Assembly: GCF_900176565.1 (NCBI RefSeq)
Contig: NZ_FXEH01000006.1
Location: forward strand, 186,001 to 250,000
Source of the DNA: Thalassobacillus devorans
GTDB lineage: Bacteria; Bacillota; Bacilli; Bacillales; Halobacillaceae
Length of the DNA: 64,000 bases
Direction: 5' to 3'
In this document: positions 27,188-35,015 of the stretch, one piece after another
How the letters are laid out: each line of letters begins with the position of its first letter
How positions within the stretch are numbered: position 1 is the stretch's first letter
Made by a program: the position numbers and the translations under genes
The notes under the pieces: model-generated
Database searches by the model: none
Seen by the model: the letters and a program-made list of their open reading frames with translations, nothing else
What the model was told of the DNA's origin: nothing

Positions 27188-28039
27188 ATGTTTTCATTTG
27201 AATTAAAGCGAATTGTTGTTGTTATATTCGGCGCTATCTTAAACGCGTTTGCCCTGAACTTATTCTTGATTGAAGCGAATGTCTACGCAAGCGGTTTTAC
27301 AGGTGTCGCTCAGCTGACAGCAAGTGTGTTAGGTGATTTTCTGGGGATACCAGGGGTAAGTACAGGTTTGCTGCTGTTCTTACTGAATATTCCGGTAGCT
27401 ATCCTCGGGTGGTATAAAGTAGGAAAAGGATTTACGATCTACAGTGCATTGTCAGTTGCTTTCACTACGATTGCACTTGGTATTGTACCCGTCAGACAGC
27501 TTTCTGAGGACATTATCCTGAATGCTGTTTTCGGCGGAGTGCTTGGGGGCGCCGGAGTCGGGCTGACATTGAAGTGGGGTGCTTCCACTGGCGGGCTCGA
27601 TATCGTAGCGATGGTATTATCACGGATGAAAGACCGTCCGATCGGAATTTATTTTCTAATATTAAACAGTATCATCATCGCGATGGCCGGGATTCTGTAT
27701 GAACCGGAAAACGCTTTGTATACGTTATTGACGTTATATGTGACAACGCGTGTAATCGACGCTATCCATACCCGTCACGAGAAACTTACAGCCATGATCA
27801 TTACTACCAAGGCTGCAGAGCTGGAAAAAGCGATCCATTCCAAAATGGTACGAGGCATCACTACCTTGCCGGCTCGTGGGGCGTTTACCCAGCAGGATAA
27901 AAATATGCTTGTGATGGTCATTACCCGATATGAACTATATGACCTGCAAGGCATCATTAATGAAGTCGATCCACAGGCGTTCACGAATATCGTACAAACT
28001 ACAGGCATATTCGGATTTTTCCGAAAAGACGACAAATAA
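27188..28039 (+). CDS. yitT: YitT family membrane protein (DUF161/DUF2179)
   Basis: 283 residues. Five or six N-terminal helices with LFLIEANVYASGFTGVAQL and WGASTGGLDIVA, then a cytoplasmic DUF2179 domain (KLTAMIITTKAAELEKAI…, DPQAFTNIVQTTGIFGFF). AAGGAGG lies before ATG 27188; the frame open to 27164 lacks a site. Function of the family is unknown. Gene order DegV-YitT-BsuPI matches B. subtilis yitS-yitT-ipi. Confidence 0.88.
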   Translation: MFSFELKRIVVVIFGAILNAFALNLFLIEANVYASGFTGVAQLTASVLGDFLGIPGVSTGLLLFLLNIPVAILGWYKVGKGFTIYSALSVAFTTIALGIVPVRQLSEDIILNAVFGGVLGGAGVGLTLKWGASTGGLDIVAMVLSRMKDRPIGIYFLILNSIIIAMAGILYEPENALYTLLTLYVTTRVIDAIHTRHEKLTAMIITTKAAELEKAIHSKMVRGITTLPARGAFTQQDKNMLVMVITRYELYDLQGIINEVDPQAFTNIVQTTGIFGFFRKDDK

Positions 28040-28105
28040 TGTAACTTTTGGAAAGATGGAACGTCTATATAGATGAACGGATATAAATAAAGGATGTGAC
28101 GGTAT

Positions 28106-29005
28106 ATGAAAAGGGGATGGATGCTTTTTTTCGGGCTGATGGTACTGCTTTTTTCAGCAGCCTGTGGAGTAGATGATAACCAAGGGGACTCTGGGAATGA
28201 AGAAGCCGAAGAAACGATGAAAGAGGAAGAAACAAATAGTGAAAATGAAGAGGCGGGTGAGAATGTTATCAAAAAAGCGGTTAATGATCTTGCTATGCAT
28301 TCGGAAATCAAACCAGAAAAAGACAAGGTGCTCTTCCAGTTTTCTATAGAAAACCAGGGAGATGAAGCTTATGAACTTGGTTTCACCTCTGGACAAAAGT
28401 ATGAAATTGTCGTTAAAAATGATGCCGATGAAGAAGTATACCGCTTCTCGGAAGGTCAGATGTTCACTCAGGCCCTGGAAACGAAAACTTTAGAGCCAGG
28501 GGACAGTTTAAGCTTTGAAGAAGAGTGGTCGGATGGAGTAGGACCTGGCGATTATAATGCCGCGATTTCGATTGAAGCCAATTCGGTCAACAGCCAGACA
28601 CTCGAGTCGAAACCATTCCAAGTGTCAAGAGCTTTTACTGTGGAAGGTGACAATCCTCCTGCCCAGGAAGATGAAGCTTCTGAAGCTCCAGCAGAAGGAG
28701 AAGCGTTCCGAAACATTGAAGTTTCAGGAGAGAATGGATCTTATATCATTACTGGAGAAGCGAAAGTATTTGAAGGGTCGTTTATATACAATGTCGAAGA
28801 CGGGCATAATATGTTGATTGAAAACACGACACATGAAGTCGATGAAGCAGCTCCGTCCTGGTCATCCTTCGAGCTTGAAATTGAACTAAGCGAAGATCAG
28901 GTACCGGAATATGGAGCGCTGACATTGACCCTATTTGAAATCGATCCGAAGAGTGGCAATCCGACCAACGTGAACTATATACCCCTGGAACAGTTCCAAG
29001 GTTGA
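28106..29005 (+). CDS. lipoprotein with BsuPI and Gmad2-type immunoglobulin domains
   Basis: 299 residues. Lipobox SAAC (Cys about 22), a very acidic linker (about 25-58), a BsuPI-type domain (about 62-175; LFQFSIENQGDEAYELGFTSG, VYRFSEGQMFTQAL), a second acidic linker, and a C-terminal Gmad2-like Ig domain (about 205-299; GSYIITGEAKVFEGSFIYNVEDG). B. subtilis has the protease inhibitor gene ipi (BsuPI) at the same place, but Ipi is a short intracellular protein, so this longer secreted form is a domain variant. Confidence 0.8.
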   Translation: MKRGWMLFFGLMVLLFSAACGVDDNQGDSGNEEAEETMKEEETNSENEEAGENVIKKAVNDLAMHSEIKPEKDKVLFQFSIENQGDEAYELGFTSGQKYEIVVKNDADEEVYRFSEGQMFTQALETKTLEPGDSLSFEEEWSDGVGPGDYNAAISIEANSVNSQTLESKPFQVSRAFTVEGDNPPAQEDEASEAPAEGEAFRNIEVSGENGSYIITGEAKVFEGSFIYNVEDGHNMLIENTTHEVDEAAPSWSSFELEIELSEDQVPEYGALTLTLFEIDPKSGNPTNVNYIPLEQFQG

Positions 29006-29034
29006 TTGTCAAATATACATCTATATAACACACA

Positions 29035-29070
29035 AAAAAGCTTAGAGAAAACAACATCTCTAAGCTTTTT
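29035..29070. terminator. bidirectional terminator after the BsuPI lipoprotein
   Basis: Perfect 14-bp stem AAAAAGCTTAGAGA / TCTCTAAGCTTTTT with an 8-nt loop. Confidence 0.88.
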
Positions 29071-29110
29071 CTATTTCAATAATACTCATTTCGTTATCTA
29101 TTTAGAGGTA

Positions 29111-29146
29111 AAAAAAGAGTATAAAATCCGTTAGGATTTTATACTC
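29111..29146 (-). terminator. terminator of the NifU-N protein gene
   Basis: GAGTATAAAATCC / GGATTTTATACTC stem, loop GTTA, followed by a T run on the minus strand. Confidence 0.85.
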
Positions 29147-29160
29147 GATTAGTGATGACT

Positions 29161-29424
29161 TTAGTAGTTATGCTTTTGGAATACTTCTTCGATTTTTGGA
29201 GTGAGGTTGTCCCATTCTGCATCGAACTTCTTATTGACGGTAATGAAATTCTGGAAACCGAAAACGTTATCCACGCCTTCCACTTCCATTAAATCGTTCA
29301 ATATTTCATGTTCACTTGTCTGACCCGCCATGACAGATACACTTCCGTCACCGCTGAAAATCATGGAATCGGTTGTGAATTTCATTGCATTCGGATTCGG
29401 TGTTGCTTCTACTTTTACACTCAT
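29161..29424 (-). CDS. NifU N-terminal (Nfu_N) domain protein
   Basis: 87 residues beginning MSVKVEATPNPNAMKFTTD, the hallmark of the Nfu N-terminal domain, and consisting of nothing but that domain (no C-terminal CxxC cluster-binding domain). It may help Fe-S protein assembly or be a client-binding module (family inference). GAGGAGG is upstream; the ATG immediately before (29425-29427) is an equal alternative start. Single-gene unit with its own terminator. Confidence 0.85.
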   Translation of the reverse strand: MSVKVEATPNPNAMKFTTDSMIFSGDGSVSVMAGQTSEHEILNDLMEVEGVDNVFGFQNFITVNKKFDAEWDNLTPKIEEVFQKHNY

Positions 29425-29568
29425 CATTAAAAACCTCCTCAATACATCTGCTCTTATTTTATCAAAAATCTACGGTTTCACAAAAGATTCTCTTTTACCC
29501 GAGTTAACACTATAATAGGAATGGTAAAATAAGTTACATATGGAATCAGGTACGAAAGGGAGAGGATC

Positions 29569-29991
29569 ATGTACCGGAACGGATTATGGGTAGGAACTAC
29601 GGCCGGTCTCGCCATTGGAATTTTCCTCTGGATAGTGGAGAAAGCGACCGGTGTTAAAGTGTATACATTATTAATGAATGTCGATTTCATACCATGGATC
29701 GGTAAGTTTGACTGGCCTGTCTATGTCGAATGGCTTTTCCATTTGATTATTTCCTGGGGAATAGGGATGGTTTTTGTCTTTTTATTGCGAAATTCCATGA
29801 TAGATAGTCATTCCCATCAATGGTCACTGGCATTGACTCTGGCAACCCTGGCAGGCCTGACTTATTTCCCTCTTACTGCATTAGCGGTCAAGGAAACACC
29901 GGCTATTGACAGCATTTCCGCAATTTTTTTCTGGTCTGCCGGTCATGGATTATACGCAGTTGTCATGAAGCTGACCTATCGGGACAGCTGA
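29569..29991 (+). CDS. conserved hypothetical membrane protein
   Basis: 140 residues with four predicted helices (LWVGTTAGLAIGIFLWIVE; WLFHLIISWGIGMVFVFLL; WSLALTLATLAGLTYFPL; AIFFWSAGHGLYAVVM). GGGAGAGG lies before the ATG. I do not recognise a family with confidence. Downstream, an NAD(P)-binding protein follows 75 bp after the stop. Confidence 0.7.
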   Translation: MYRNGLWVGTTAGLAIGIFLWIVEKATGVKVYTLLMNVDFIPWIGKFDWPVYVEWLFHLIISWGIGMVFVFLLRNSMIDSHSHQWSLALTLATLAGLTYFPLTALAVKETPAIDSISAIFFWSAGHGLYAVVMKLTYRDS

Positions 29992-30066
29992 TATTCATGT
30001 TTGAAACAGGCGCCTGAGTGATACATGAAATATGCAAAGAATTTTTGTAGACAAGGAGCGGATAGA

Positions 30067-30705
30067 ATGAAGGTACTTGTAGCTGGAGCGAACGGGCATA
30101 CTGGTCGACTACTGGTACAGTATTTGGATGCTGCCGGACATGAGGCGTATGCCATGGTACGAAAAGAAGAGCAGAAAGAGGACATGGAAGGATTGGGAGG
30201 AATCCCGGTTCTTGCTGATCTAGAGAGTGACGTCGGGCATGCTGTGAAAGGAAAGGACGCTGTGATTTTTGCGGCAGGTTCCGGATCAAGCACACCACCC
30301 GAAAAAACGAAAGATGTGGATCGTGATGGCGCGATCAACCTGATCAAAGAGACCGAAAAGCTTGGCAGAGCACCAAAGTTCATTATGCTAAGCGCAATGA
30401 AAGCGGACAATCCGGAAGAAGGACCGGAGAAATTGGAGTATTATTTGAAAATGAAAGGGGAAGCGGACGAATACTTACGCAGCACGGAGCTTGATTACAC
30501 GATTGTTCGTCCGGGAGCCTTGACTCATGAAGAGGGCACGAGCAAAATCAAAGTAGGAAAATCTGTTGATCGCGGGTCTGTAGCACGTGCAGATGTTGCA
30601 AAGACAATGATTGCCTGCCTGGAAGAGGCTAATGCTTACCGTAAAACATTTGAAATGGTAGAAGGCGATACGCAGATCGAAGACGCGTTGAAAACATTAG
30701 AATAA
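30067..30705 (+). CDS. NAD(P)-binding atypical SDR (YhfK-like)
   Basis: 212 residues. The Rossmann motif ANGHTGR occupies the N-terminus (MKVLVAGANGHTG), followed by FAAGSGS and the DYTIVRPGALTHEEG segment of SDR_a5/YhfK proteins, with RADVAKTMIACLE near the end. No classical YxxxK, typical of atypical SDRs. AAGGAG at 30054-30059 sets ATG 30067. Substrate unknown. Confidence 0.85.
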   Translation: MKVLVAGANGHTGRLLVQYLDAAGHEAYAMVRKEEQKEDMEGLGGIPVLADLESDVGHAVKGKDAVIFAAGSGSSTPPEKTKDVDRDGAINLIKETEKLGRAPKFIMLSAMKADNPEEGPEKLEYYLKMKGEADEYLRSTELDYTIVRPGALTHEEGTSKIKVGKSVDRGSVARADVAKTMIACLEEANAYRKTFEMVEGDTQIEDALKTLE

Positions 30706-30714
30706 ACACGACAA

Positions 30715-30750
30715 AAGGCTGACCCAGGTGACTGGATCAGCCTTCTTTTG
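30715..30750. terminator. bidirectional terminator after the YhfK-like gene
   Basis: AAGGCTGA / TCAGCCTT stem with inner pairing (CCAG/CTGG) and T runs on both strands between convergent genes. Confidence 0.85.
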
Positions 30751-30764
30751 TTGCGGGTGATAAA

Positions 30765-31019
30765 TTACAGCTCGTTATGGCGTCGTAACTGCTCTTCAAG
30801 CTGCTGAAGCTGCTGCTTTTCTTCAGGAGTACTATCAGCATAAGCGGACTGAATGGCCTGTTGAGCCGCCTGCTTTTCCTGCTCGTTGAATTGGCCGCGA
30901 CCTGCGTTGGTGATACGGTTGACGGCATTTTTAGCAGTCTGCATTAGGTTGTTGCCGCCCTGGTTGGCTGCATTCATGGCATTCTGCATCATATTATTAT
31001 TATTTTGCTTGTTGTCCAT
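30765..31019 (-). CDS. small Asn/Gln-rich protein
   Basis: 84 residues; Asn/Met/Gln-rich N-terminus, then a helical segment (QFNEQEKQAAQQAIQSAYADSTPEEKQQLQQLEEQLRRH). It resembles the small DUF3813-type proteins of Bacillaceae, but I am not certain. Strong AGGAGG upstream. It starts 1 bp after the stop of the preceding small gene, so the two form an operon. Function unknown. Confidence 0.72.
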   Translation of the reverse strand: MDNKQNNNNMMQNAMNAANQGGNNLMQTAKNAVNRITNAGRGQFNEQEKQAAQQAIQSAYADSTPEEKQQLQQLEEQLRRHNEL

Positions 31020-31020
31020 C

Positions 31021-31170
31021 CTAAAAACCTCCTACAGTATGACGGTCAGCTTCTTCACGTTTTCGTTCGACGTCTGAAAAGCGTTCCCGATAAGGAAACC
31101 GTTCATCATGCTTCTTCACAGCATCTGAACCCTGTTGTACAAATCGTTTGGATTTGTTGTTCTTTGCCAT
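31021..31170 (-). CDS. small basic/charged hypothetical protein
   Basis: 49 residues (MAKNNKSKRFVQQGSDAVKKHDERFPYRERFSD…), highly charged. ATG 31168-31170 follows GGGAGGG; the longer open frame to 31263 runs through the upstream terminator. Co-transcribed with the Asn/Gln-rich gene that follows. No recognised family; size and charge recall small spore or DNA-associated proteins, which is only an impression. Confidence 0.65.
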   Translation of the reverse strand: MAKNNKSKRFVQQGSDAVKKHDERFPYRERFSDVERKREEADRHTVGGF

Positions 31171-31188
31171 AACAAGACCCTCCCGAAT

Positions 31189-31225
31189 TAAAAAAGCCTG
31201 AACGTTTTTTTCAAAACGCTCAAGC
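31189..31225 (-). terminator. terminator after the HAD hydrolase gene
   Basis: 13-bp stem (GCTTGAGCGTTTT / AAAACGTTCAGGC, two wobble pairs) followed by six T on the minus strand. Confidence 0.75.
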
Positions 31226-31271
31226 TTATTATGGCTCGTATAGGTTTTCTTATACCTCGACAAAATATGGG

Positions 31272-32105
31272 TTAGATGGCTTTTGTGTTCAATTTTAAAT
31301 AATCTTCCAGGAAGCTGCCGATGCCATCTTCCATGTTCGAATGGGTGACGTGTTTGGCAATGCTTTTCAATTCATCAATTCCATTCTTCATCGCAACGCC
31401 CACACCGGCATAATCAATCATTTCTAAATCGTTGTCCTCATCCCCGAAGGCAATGATCCGGTCTTTCGGGATATGATAATAGCGACTTATTTTATCTAGA
31501 CCGACCGCTTTGTTCAATCCTTTACGGACGATTTCAATAACATGGTAAGGTGCTCCCCATTTTCGATGTTCAATCATTTCGGCATGATTATCTTCCAGCC
31601 CTTGACGCAAGGATGGAATCTGATGTTCATGGGGATAAATAAGTAACGAAGTAGGGTCTTCTTTCAGTTGATGTTTTAAGTTTCCTACAGTTACTGGGTT
31701 TGTATCCCCGGTCGCATGGAAAAGTTCCATGACTTCCTCATCATGCTGATCCAGATAGACATCATCCTTGATCTCGGCCAGCAGGTTTCTTACTTCCAGC
31801 TCATAGCAGTCATGGATAATGCTTTTTGCTGTCCGGATCGGAAGCGGGGAGTGGAGCGCATCCCATTGATGGTCTTTCGGATGGTGGATTAACGCCCCGT
31901 TGAAATTTACCATCGGAGTACCCAGGCCGAGTTCATGATAGTAGTCGATGCTGGCCCGATGCGGCCTTCCGGTAGCGATGACGACTACGTGGCCTTCCTC
32001 TTTCGCTTTCAGTACCGCCCGTTTAGTTCGGTCACTGATTGTTTTTTCATCGGTCAGTAATGTACCGTCTAAGTCCAATGCAATCAAATGCTGTTGTTTA
32101 CTCAT
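31272..32105 (-). CDS. yitU: Cof-type HAD hydrolase (YitU-like)
   Basis: 277 residues. Catalytic Asp11/Asp13 in ALDLDGTLL, motif II Thr in IATGRPH, a large type-IIB cap (about 85-195), and FGDEDNDLEMI for metal binding. Members dephosphorylate sugar phosphates, flavin precursors or PLP. AGGTG precedes the ATG. The divergent neighbour is the YitV-like hydrolase, as for yitU and yitV in B. subtilis. Confidence 0.86.
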   Translation of the reverse strand: MSKQQHLIALDLDGTLLTDEKTISDRTKRAVLKAKEEGHVVVIATGRPHRASIDYYHELGLGTPMVNFNGALIHHPKDHQWDALHSPLPIRTAKSIIHDCYELEVRNLLAEIKDDVYLDQHDEEVMELFHATGDTNPVTVGNLKHQLKEDPTSLLIYPHEHQIPSLRQGLEDNHAEMIEHRKWGAPYHVIEIVRKGLNKAVGLDKISRYYHIPKDRIIAFGDEDNDLEMIDYAGVGVAMKNGIDELKSIAKHVTHSNMEDGIGSFLEDYLKLNTKAI

Positions 32106-32269
32106 ATCTTTTCACCTCGTTGTTCTATAGTGTATCGGTTTTCCTTTGATTTGGAAAGTGATACTGCTTTCAAAATCTGTATACCCATGTTACGATTTGA
32201 TTATATGATGGTAATATTAGGATGATTTTAAAATTGCGTAAAGTTTTTGAAAAGAAGGGACAAAGAGAT

Positions 32270-33043
32270 ATGGTAACGGTCTATCGAGAATTTATTGAAG
32301 AAATCCCGGTATTAGTAATTGTTGAAGCTGAAAAATACAACCAGCCGCTTCCAGTAGTTACATACTTCCATGGTTTTACTTCTGCAAAAGAACATAACCT
32401 TGCGCAAGCTTATCTGTTAGCACGGAAAGGTTTCCGTGTCCTGCTTCCAGACAGCATGTATCACGGCGAAAGAGAAGTAGATCAAACGCAGGAAGAACTC
32501 CAATTCAAATTCTGGGACATTGTCCTGGCCAATCTGGACGAATTAAAAACGATTAAAACTGCAATCGATGAAAAAGGATGGACGAAAGGGAAACGGTTCG
32601 TCGTAGCTGGAACAAGCATGGGCGGAGTAACAACAGCGGCGGCGTTGACGCAATTTCCTTGGGTGGATGGTGCTGCCGTTATGATGGGCTCACCAAAACC
32701 AGTAGAATTTGCGGAAAAGATGCTGGCGGATGTCCGTAATATGGGTGTCGAAATGCCGATCACTGCTGAAGAGGTTGACGAACTGATGAGTTCTTTAGCC
32801 GAGATTGATCTTTCCAGGCAAATGGAAAAACTTCATGGCCGGCCGATTTTCTTCTGGCATGGAGATGCTGACCCTGTCGTACCATTTGAACATTCCTATG
32901 ATTTCTATAATGAAGCGATCCAGCATTATAAAAATCCGGAAAATATCCGGTTTTTACGGGAGATTGGAAAAGATCATAAAGTTACCCGGTTCGCAATTTT
33001 GGAAATGGTCGATTGGATGGATCATCAATTTAATCAAGAATAA
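32270..33043 (+). CDS. yitV: alpha/beta hydrolase, YitV-like esterase
   Basis: 257 residues, alpha/beta-hydrolase fold. YFHGFTSAKEHNL forms the oxyanion region, the nucleophile Ser sits in GTSMGG, the acid in HGDADPVVPF and the His in GKDHKV. Length fits YitV (about 255). ATG 32270 is chosen behind AGAAGGGA; the upstream in-frame start is not supported. Followed by the YitW homologue as in B. subtilis. Substrate unknown. Confidence 0.87.
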   Translation: MVTVYREFIEEIPVLVIVEAEKYNQPLPVVTYFHGFTSAKEHNLAQAYLLARKGFRVLLPDSMYHGEREVDQTQEELQFKFWDIVLANLDELKTIKTAIDEKGWTKGKRFVVAGTSMGGVTTAAALTQFPWVDGAAVMMGSPKPVEFAEKMLADVRNMGVEMPITAEEVDELMSSLAEIDLSRQMEKLHGRPIFFWHGDADPVVPFEHSYDFYNEAIQHYKNPENIRFLREIGKDHKVTRFAILEMVDWMDHQFNQE

Positions 33044-33118
33044 GTGATAGGAATCATTTTAATCCCAGTGGAATTTTGTTTATAATAGGAATGAACATTC
33101 AGGAAGGGGGAAAGATTC

Positions 33119-33430
33119 GTGGATAAAGCATTAGAAGAAAATCTTATGGGCGCACTTGAAAACGTCATTGACCCTGAACTTGGGATAGATATCGTCAATC
33201 TTGGACTTGTATATGGTGTAGATGTAGACGAGAATAACACATGCACAGTGACCATGACATTGACAGCGATGGGCTGCCCATTAGCTGGAGTCATTGAACA
33301 GGATGTAAGACGCGCACTTGCCGATATTCCAGAAGTAGAGGAAGTCAACGTAAATATTGTATGGAATCCTCCTTGGACAAAGGACAAGATGAGTCGCTAC
33401 GCGAAAATCGCACTAGGAATTCCAGATTGA
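33119..33430 (+). CDS. yitW: DUF59/MIP18-family Fe-S assembly factor (YitW/SufT-like)
   Basis: 103 residues from a GTG behind GGAAGGGGG. VIDPELGIDIVNLGLVYGV, TLTAMGCPLAG with the conserved Cys, and VNIVWNPPWTKDKMS define the family. It assists maturation of Fe-S proteins (SufT/MIP18 family). A paralogue lies in this window at 36429-36725. It has its own -10 (TATAAT at 33081) and terminator. Confidence 0.88.
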   Translation: MDKALEENLMGALENVIDPELGIDIVNLGLVYGVDVDENNTCTVTMTLTAMGCPLAGVIEQDVRRALADIPEVEEVNVNIVWNPPWTKDKMSRYAKIALGIPD

Positions 33431-33443
33431 TTACTTCTTGAGA

Positions 33444-33472
33444 GGCTCTGCCAATAACGGCAGAGCCTTTTG
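33444..33472 (+). terminator. terminator after yitW
   Basis: Perfect GGCTCTGCC / GGCAGAGCC stem, 6-nt loop, TTTT. Confidence 0.88.
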
Positions 33473-33553
33473 ACTACCCAGGATGTTTAAAGAATCTGTC
33501 ACAGCTTTATTTGGAAAAAAGCTTTACAATATACATAGAGTGGAGGGAAGCTT

Positions 33554-34078
33554 ATGCCGGACTATCAATCTTTTCCGATCATTCAAGTGATCGGATATAA
33601 AAACAGCGGGAAAACAACGATGATGAATCGCCTGATTCGTTATGCTTCGGAACAGGGGCTAAGAACAGCGTCATTAAAACATCACGGGCATTCGGACAGT
33701 TTAGAGCCGATGCATGCAGGAACGGATAGTTTTCAGCATCAGGAATCCGGGGCATTTTTGACTGGTGTAGAAGGAGGCGGCTCCTTACAGCTTGAATTCG
33801 GAAAAGGTTTGGACGTTTCCCTCAAGCAGCTCATTAACATTTATGAGAACTTTTCACCGAATTTGCTGTTAATCGAAGGGTACAAGCGGGAAGTATATCC
33901 AAAAATCCTGATGGCCCGAACAAAAGAAGATTTCGAACTGGTTCATCAGATTGCCAATATCCGTGCTGTCGTCTGCTGGGAGAAAGATATGGAGCCATCT
34001 GTTGATGTACCGGTATTTTATATCGAAACGATTGAAGAGCATTTGGGTGAATTGATATATTTGTGCAAAGAGGTGTAA
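33554..34078 (+). CDS. mobB: molybdopterin-guanine dinucleotide biosynthesis protein MobB
   Basis: 174 residues with P-loop GYKNSGKTT (about 13-21), LKHHGH, and the LLIEGYKREVYPKI segment typical of MobB. It is a GTP-binding accessory of MobA in attaching GMP to molybdopterin. GGAGGG precedes the ATG. First gene of a three-gene molybdenum-cofactor operon; the enzymes MoaA, MoaC, MoeA and MobA are not in the window. Confidence 0.9.
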   Translation: MPDYQSFPIIQVIGYKNSGKTTMMNRLIRYASEQGLRTASLKHHGHSDSLEPMHAGTDSFQHQESGAFLTGVEGGGSLQLEFGKGLDVSLKQLINIYENFSPNLLLIEGYKREVYPKILMARTKEDFELVHQIANIRAVVCWEKDMEPSVDVPVFYIETIEEHLGELIYLCKEV

Positions 34079-34081
34079 GTC

Positions 34082-34549
34082 GTGAGCAATAAGTTTTGGA
34101 TTTCAGAGAAAGCCTTGGATATACAGGAAGTTGTCGATCTCGTCACCAGAAGAGAAGCGGGTGCTATTAATACATTCATTGGAACGGTCCGTGAATTCAC
34201 CAAGGGTAAGCGAACGCTATTATTAGAGTATCAGGCATATGTACCGATGGCAGAAAAGAAGCTAGCCCAAATCGGTGAAGAGATCAAAGAAAAATGGCCG
34301 GACGCTGACACTGCAATCGCACACCGGATCGGCCGGCTGGATATTACGGATATTGCCGTCGTCATTGCGGTATCCACGCCACATCGCGCTGACTCCTATG
34401 ACGCGAGTCGCTACGCGATCGAGCGCATTAAAGAAATCGTGCCCATTTGGAAAAAAGAACACTGGGAAAACGGAGAAGAGTGGATCGGCGATCAGAAAGA
34501 ACAAAAAGCTTATCCGAAAGGACAACCAGACGAGGAGGATCTGACATGA
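34082..34549 (+). CDS. moaE: molybdopterin synthase large subunit MoaE
   Basis: 155 residues from GTG 34082 (GAGGTG upstream), 3 bp after mobB. AGAINTFIGTVREFTKG, LLLEYQAYVPMAEKKL, IAHRIGRLDI and the C-terminal IPIWKKEHWENGEEWI (VPIWKKE) are conserved MoaE features, with the catalytic Lys region intact. It transfers sulfur from MoaD thiocarboxylate to precursor Z. It overlaps moaD by 4 bp. Confidence 0.92.
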   Translation: MSNKFWISEKALDIQEVVDLVTRREAGAINTFIGTVREFTKGKRTLLLEYQAYVPMAEKKLAQIGEEIKEKWPDADTAIAHRIGRLDITDIAVVIAVSTPHRADSYDASRYAIERIKEIVPIWKKEHWENGEEWIGDQKEQKAYPKGQPDEEDLT

Positions 34550-34779
34550 ATAAAATTCTGTTGTTTGCAGGACTGCAGGAAAAAGCAGGGAAAGCAGAAT
34601 TACAGCTGGAGGCGGTCAATAAAAGCATCGCAGAAGTGAAGGGAATGCTGAAAGACAGCTATCAGCTGGACGAAATCGATACGTCGATGGCAGCCGTAAA
34701 TGAAGAGTATGCTAATGGTGACTTTGTCGTAAAAGAAGGAGACACGATTGCCTTTATTCCGCCGGTCAGCGGGGGATGA
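34546..34779 (+). CDS. moaD: molybdopterin synthase sulfur-carrier subunit MoaD
   Basis: 77-residue beta-grasp protein with the essential C-terminal Gly-Gly (IPPVSGG). Starts inside the moaE stop (ATGA) behind GAGGAGG. Partner of MoaE. The coding end is followed 17 bp later by the GAGACAA repeat array, then by the IS3 insertion, so the 3' UTR of this operon is now interrupted. Confidence 0.92.
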   Translation: MNKILLFAGLQEKAGKAELQLEAVNKSIAEVKGMLKDSYQLDEIDTSMAAVNEEYANGDFVVKEGDTIAFIPPVSGG

Positions 34780-34785
34780 TTTCCT

Positions 34786-34887
34786 GACGTTAAGAGAGAC
34801 AATTCCTTTGTATGAGAAACAAATCGTTCTATATATGCGCTGTATGGCGCTGGATGAGAGACTTTTTCGCAAATAAGAGAGACAATT
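34786..34887 (+). repeat. 21-nt periodic GAGACAA array A, left part
   Basis: Degenerate units with a GAGACAA-like core at 34796, 34816 (GAAACAA), 34837 (decayed), 34858 (GAGACTT) and 34879: steps of 20, 21, 21 and 21. Each core usually follows a purine-rich TAAGA or TGA lead. It lies in the 3' UTR of moaD and is cut by the IS3-family element immediately after the AATT that forms the target duplication. Confidence 0.75.
34884..34887. other. IS target duplication, left copy (AATT)
   Basis: AATT at 34884-34887 is repeated at 36312-36315 on the other side of the element. Deleting the IS and one copy restores a 21-nt step in the repeat array. Confidence 0.7.
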
Positions 34888-35015
34888 TGGAATTCTGTCA
34901 ATAAAGTGGACAAAAATAGATCACTCAGCGGGCCACTTTTTCTTCCGCGTGTTTTCTTCCGAAACACTTGGATGCCTCCGCATAAAGGGAAGGATACCAA
35001 AACCGATCCTACCCT

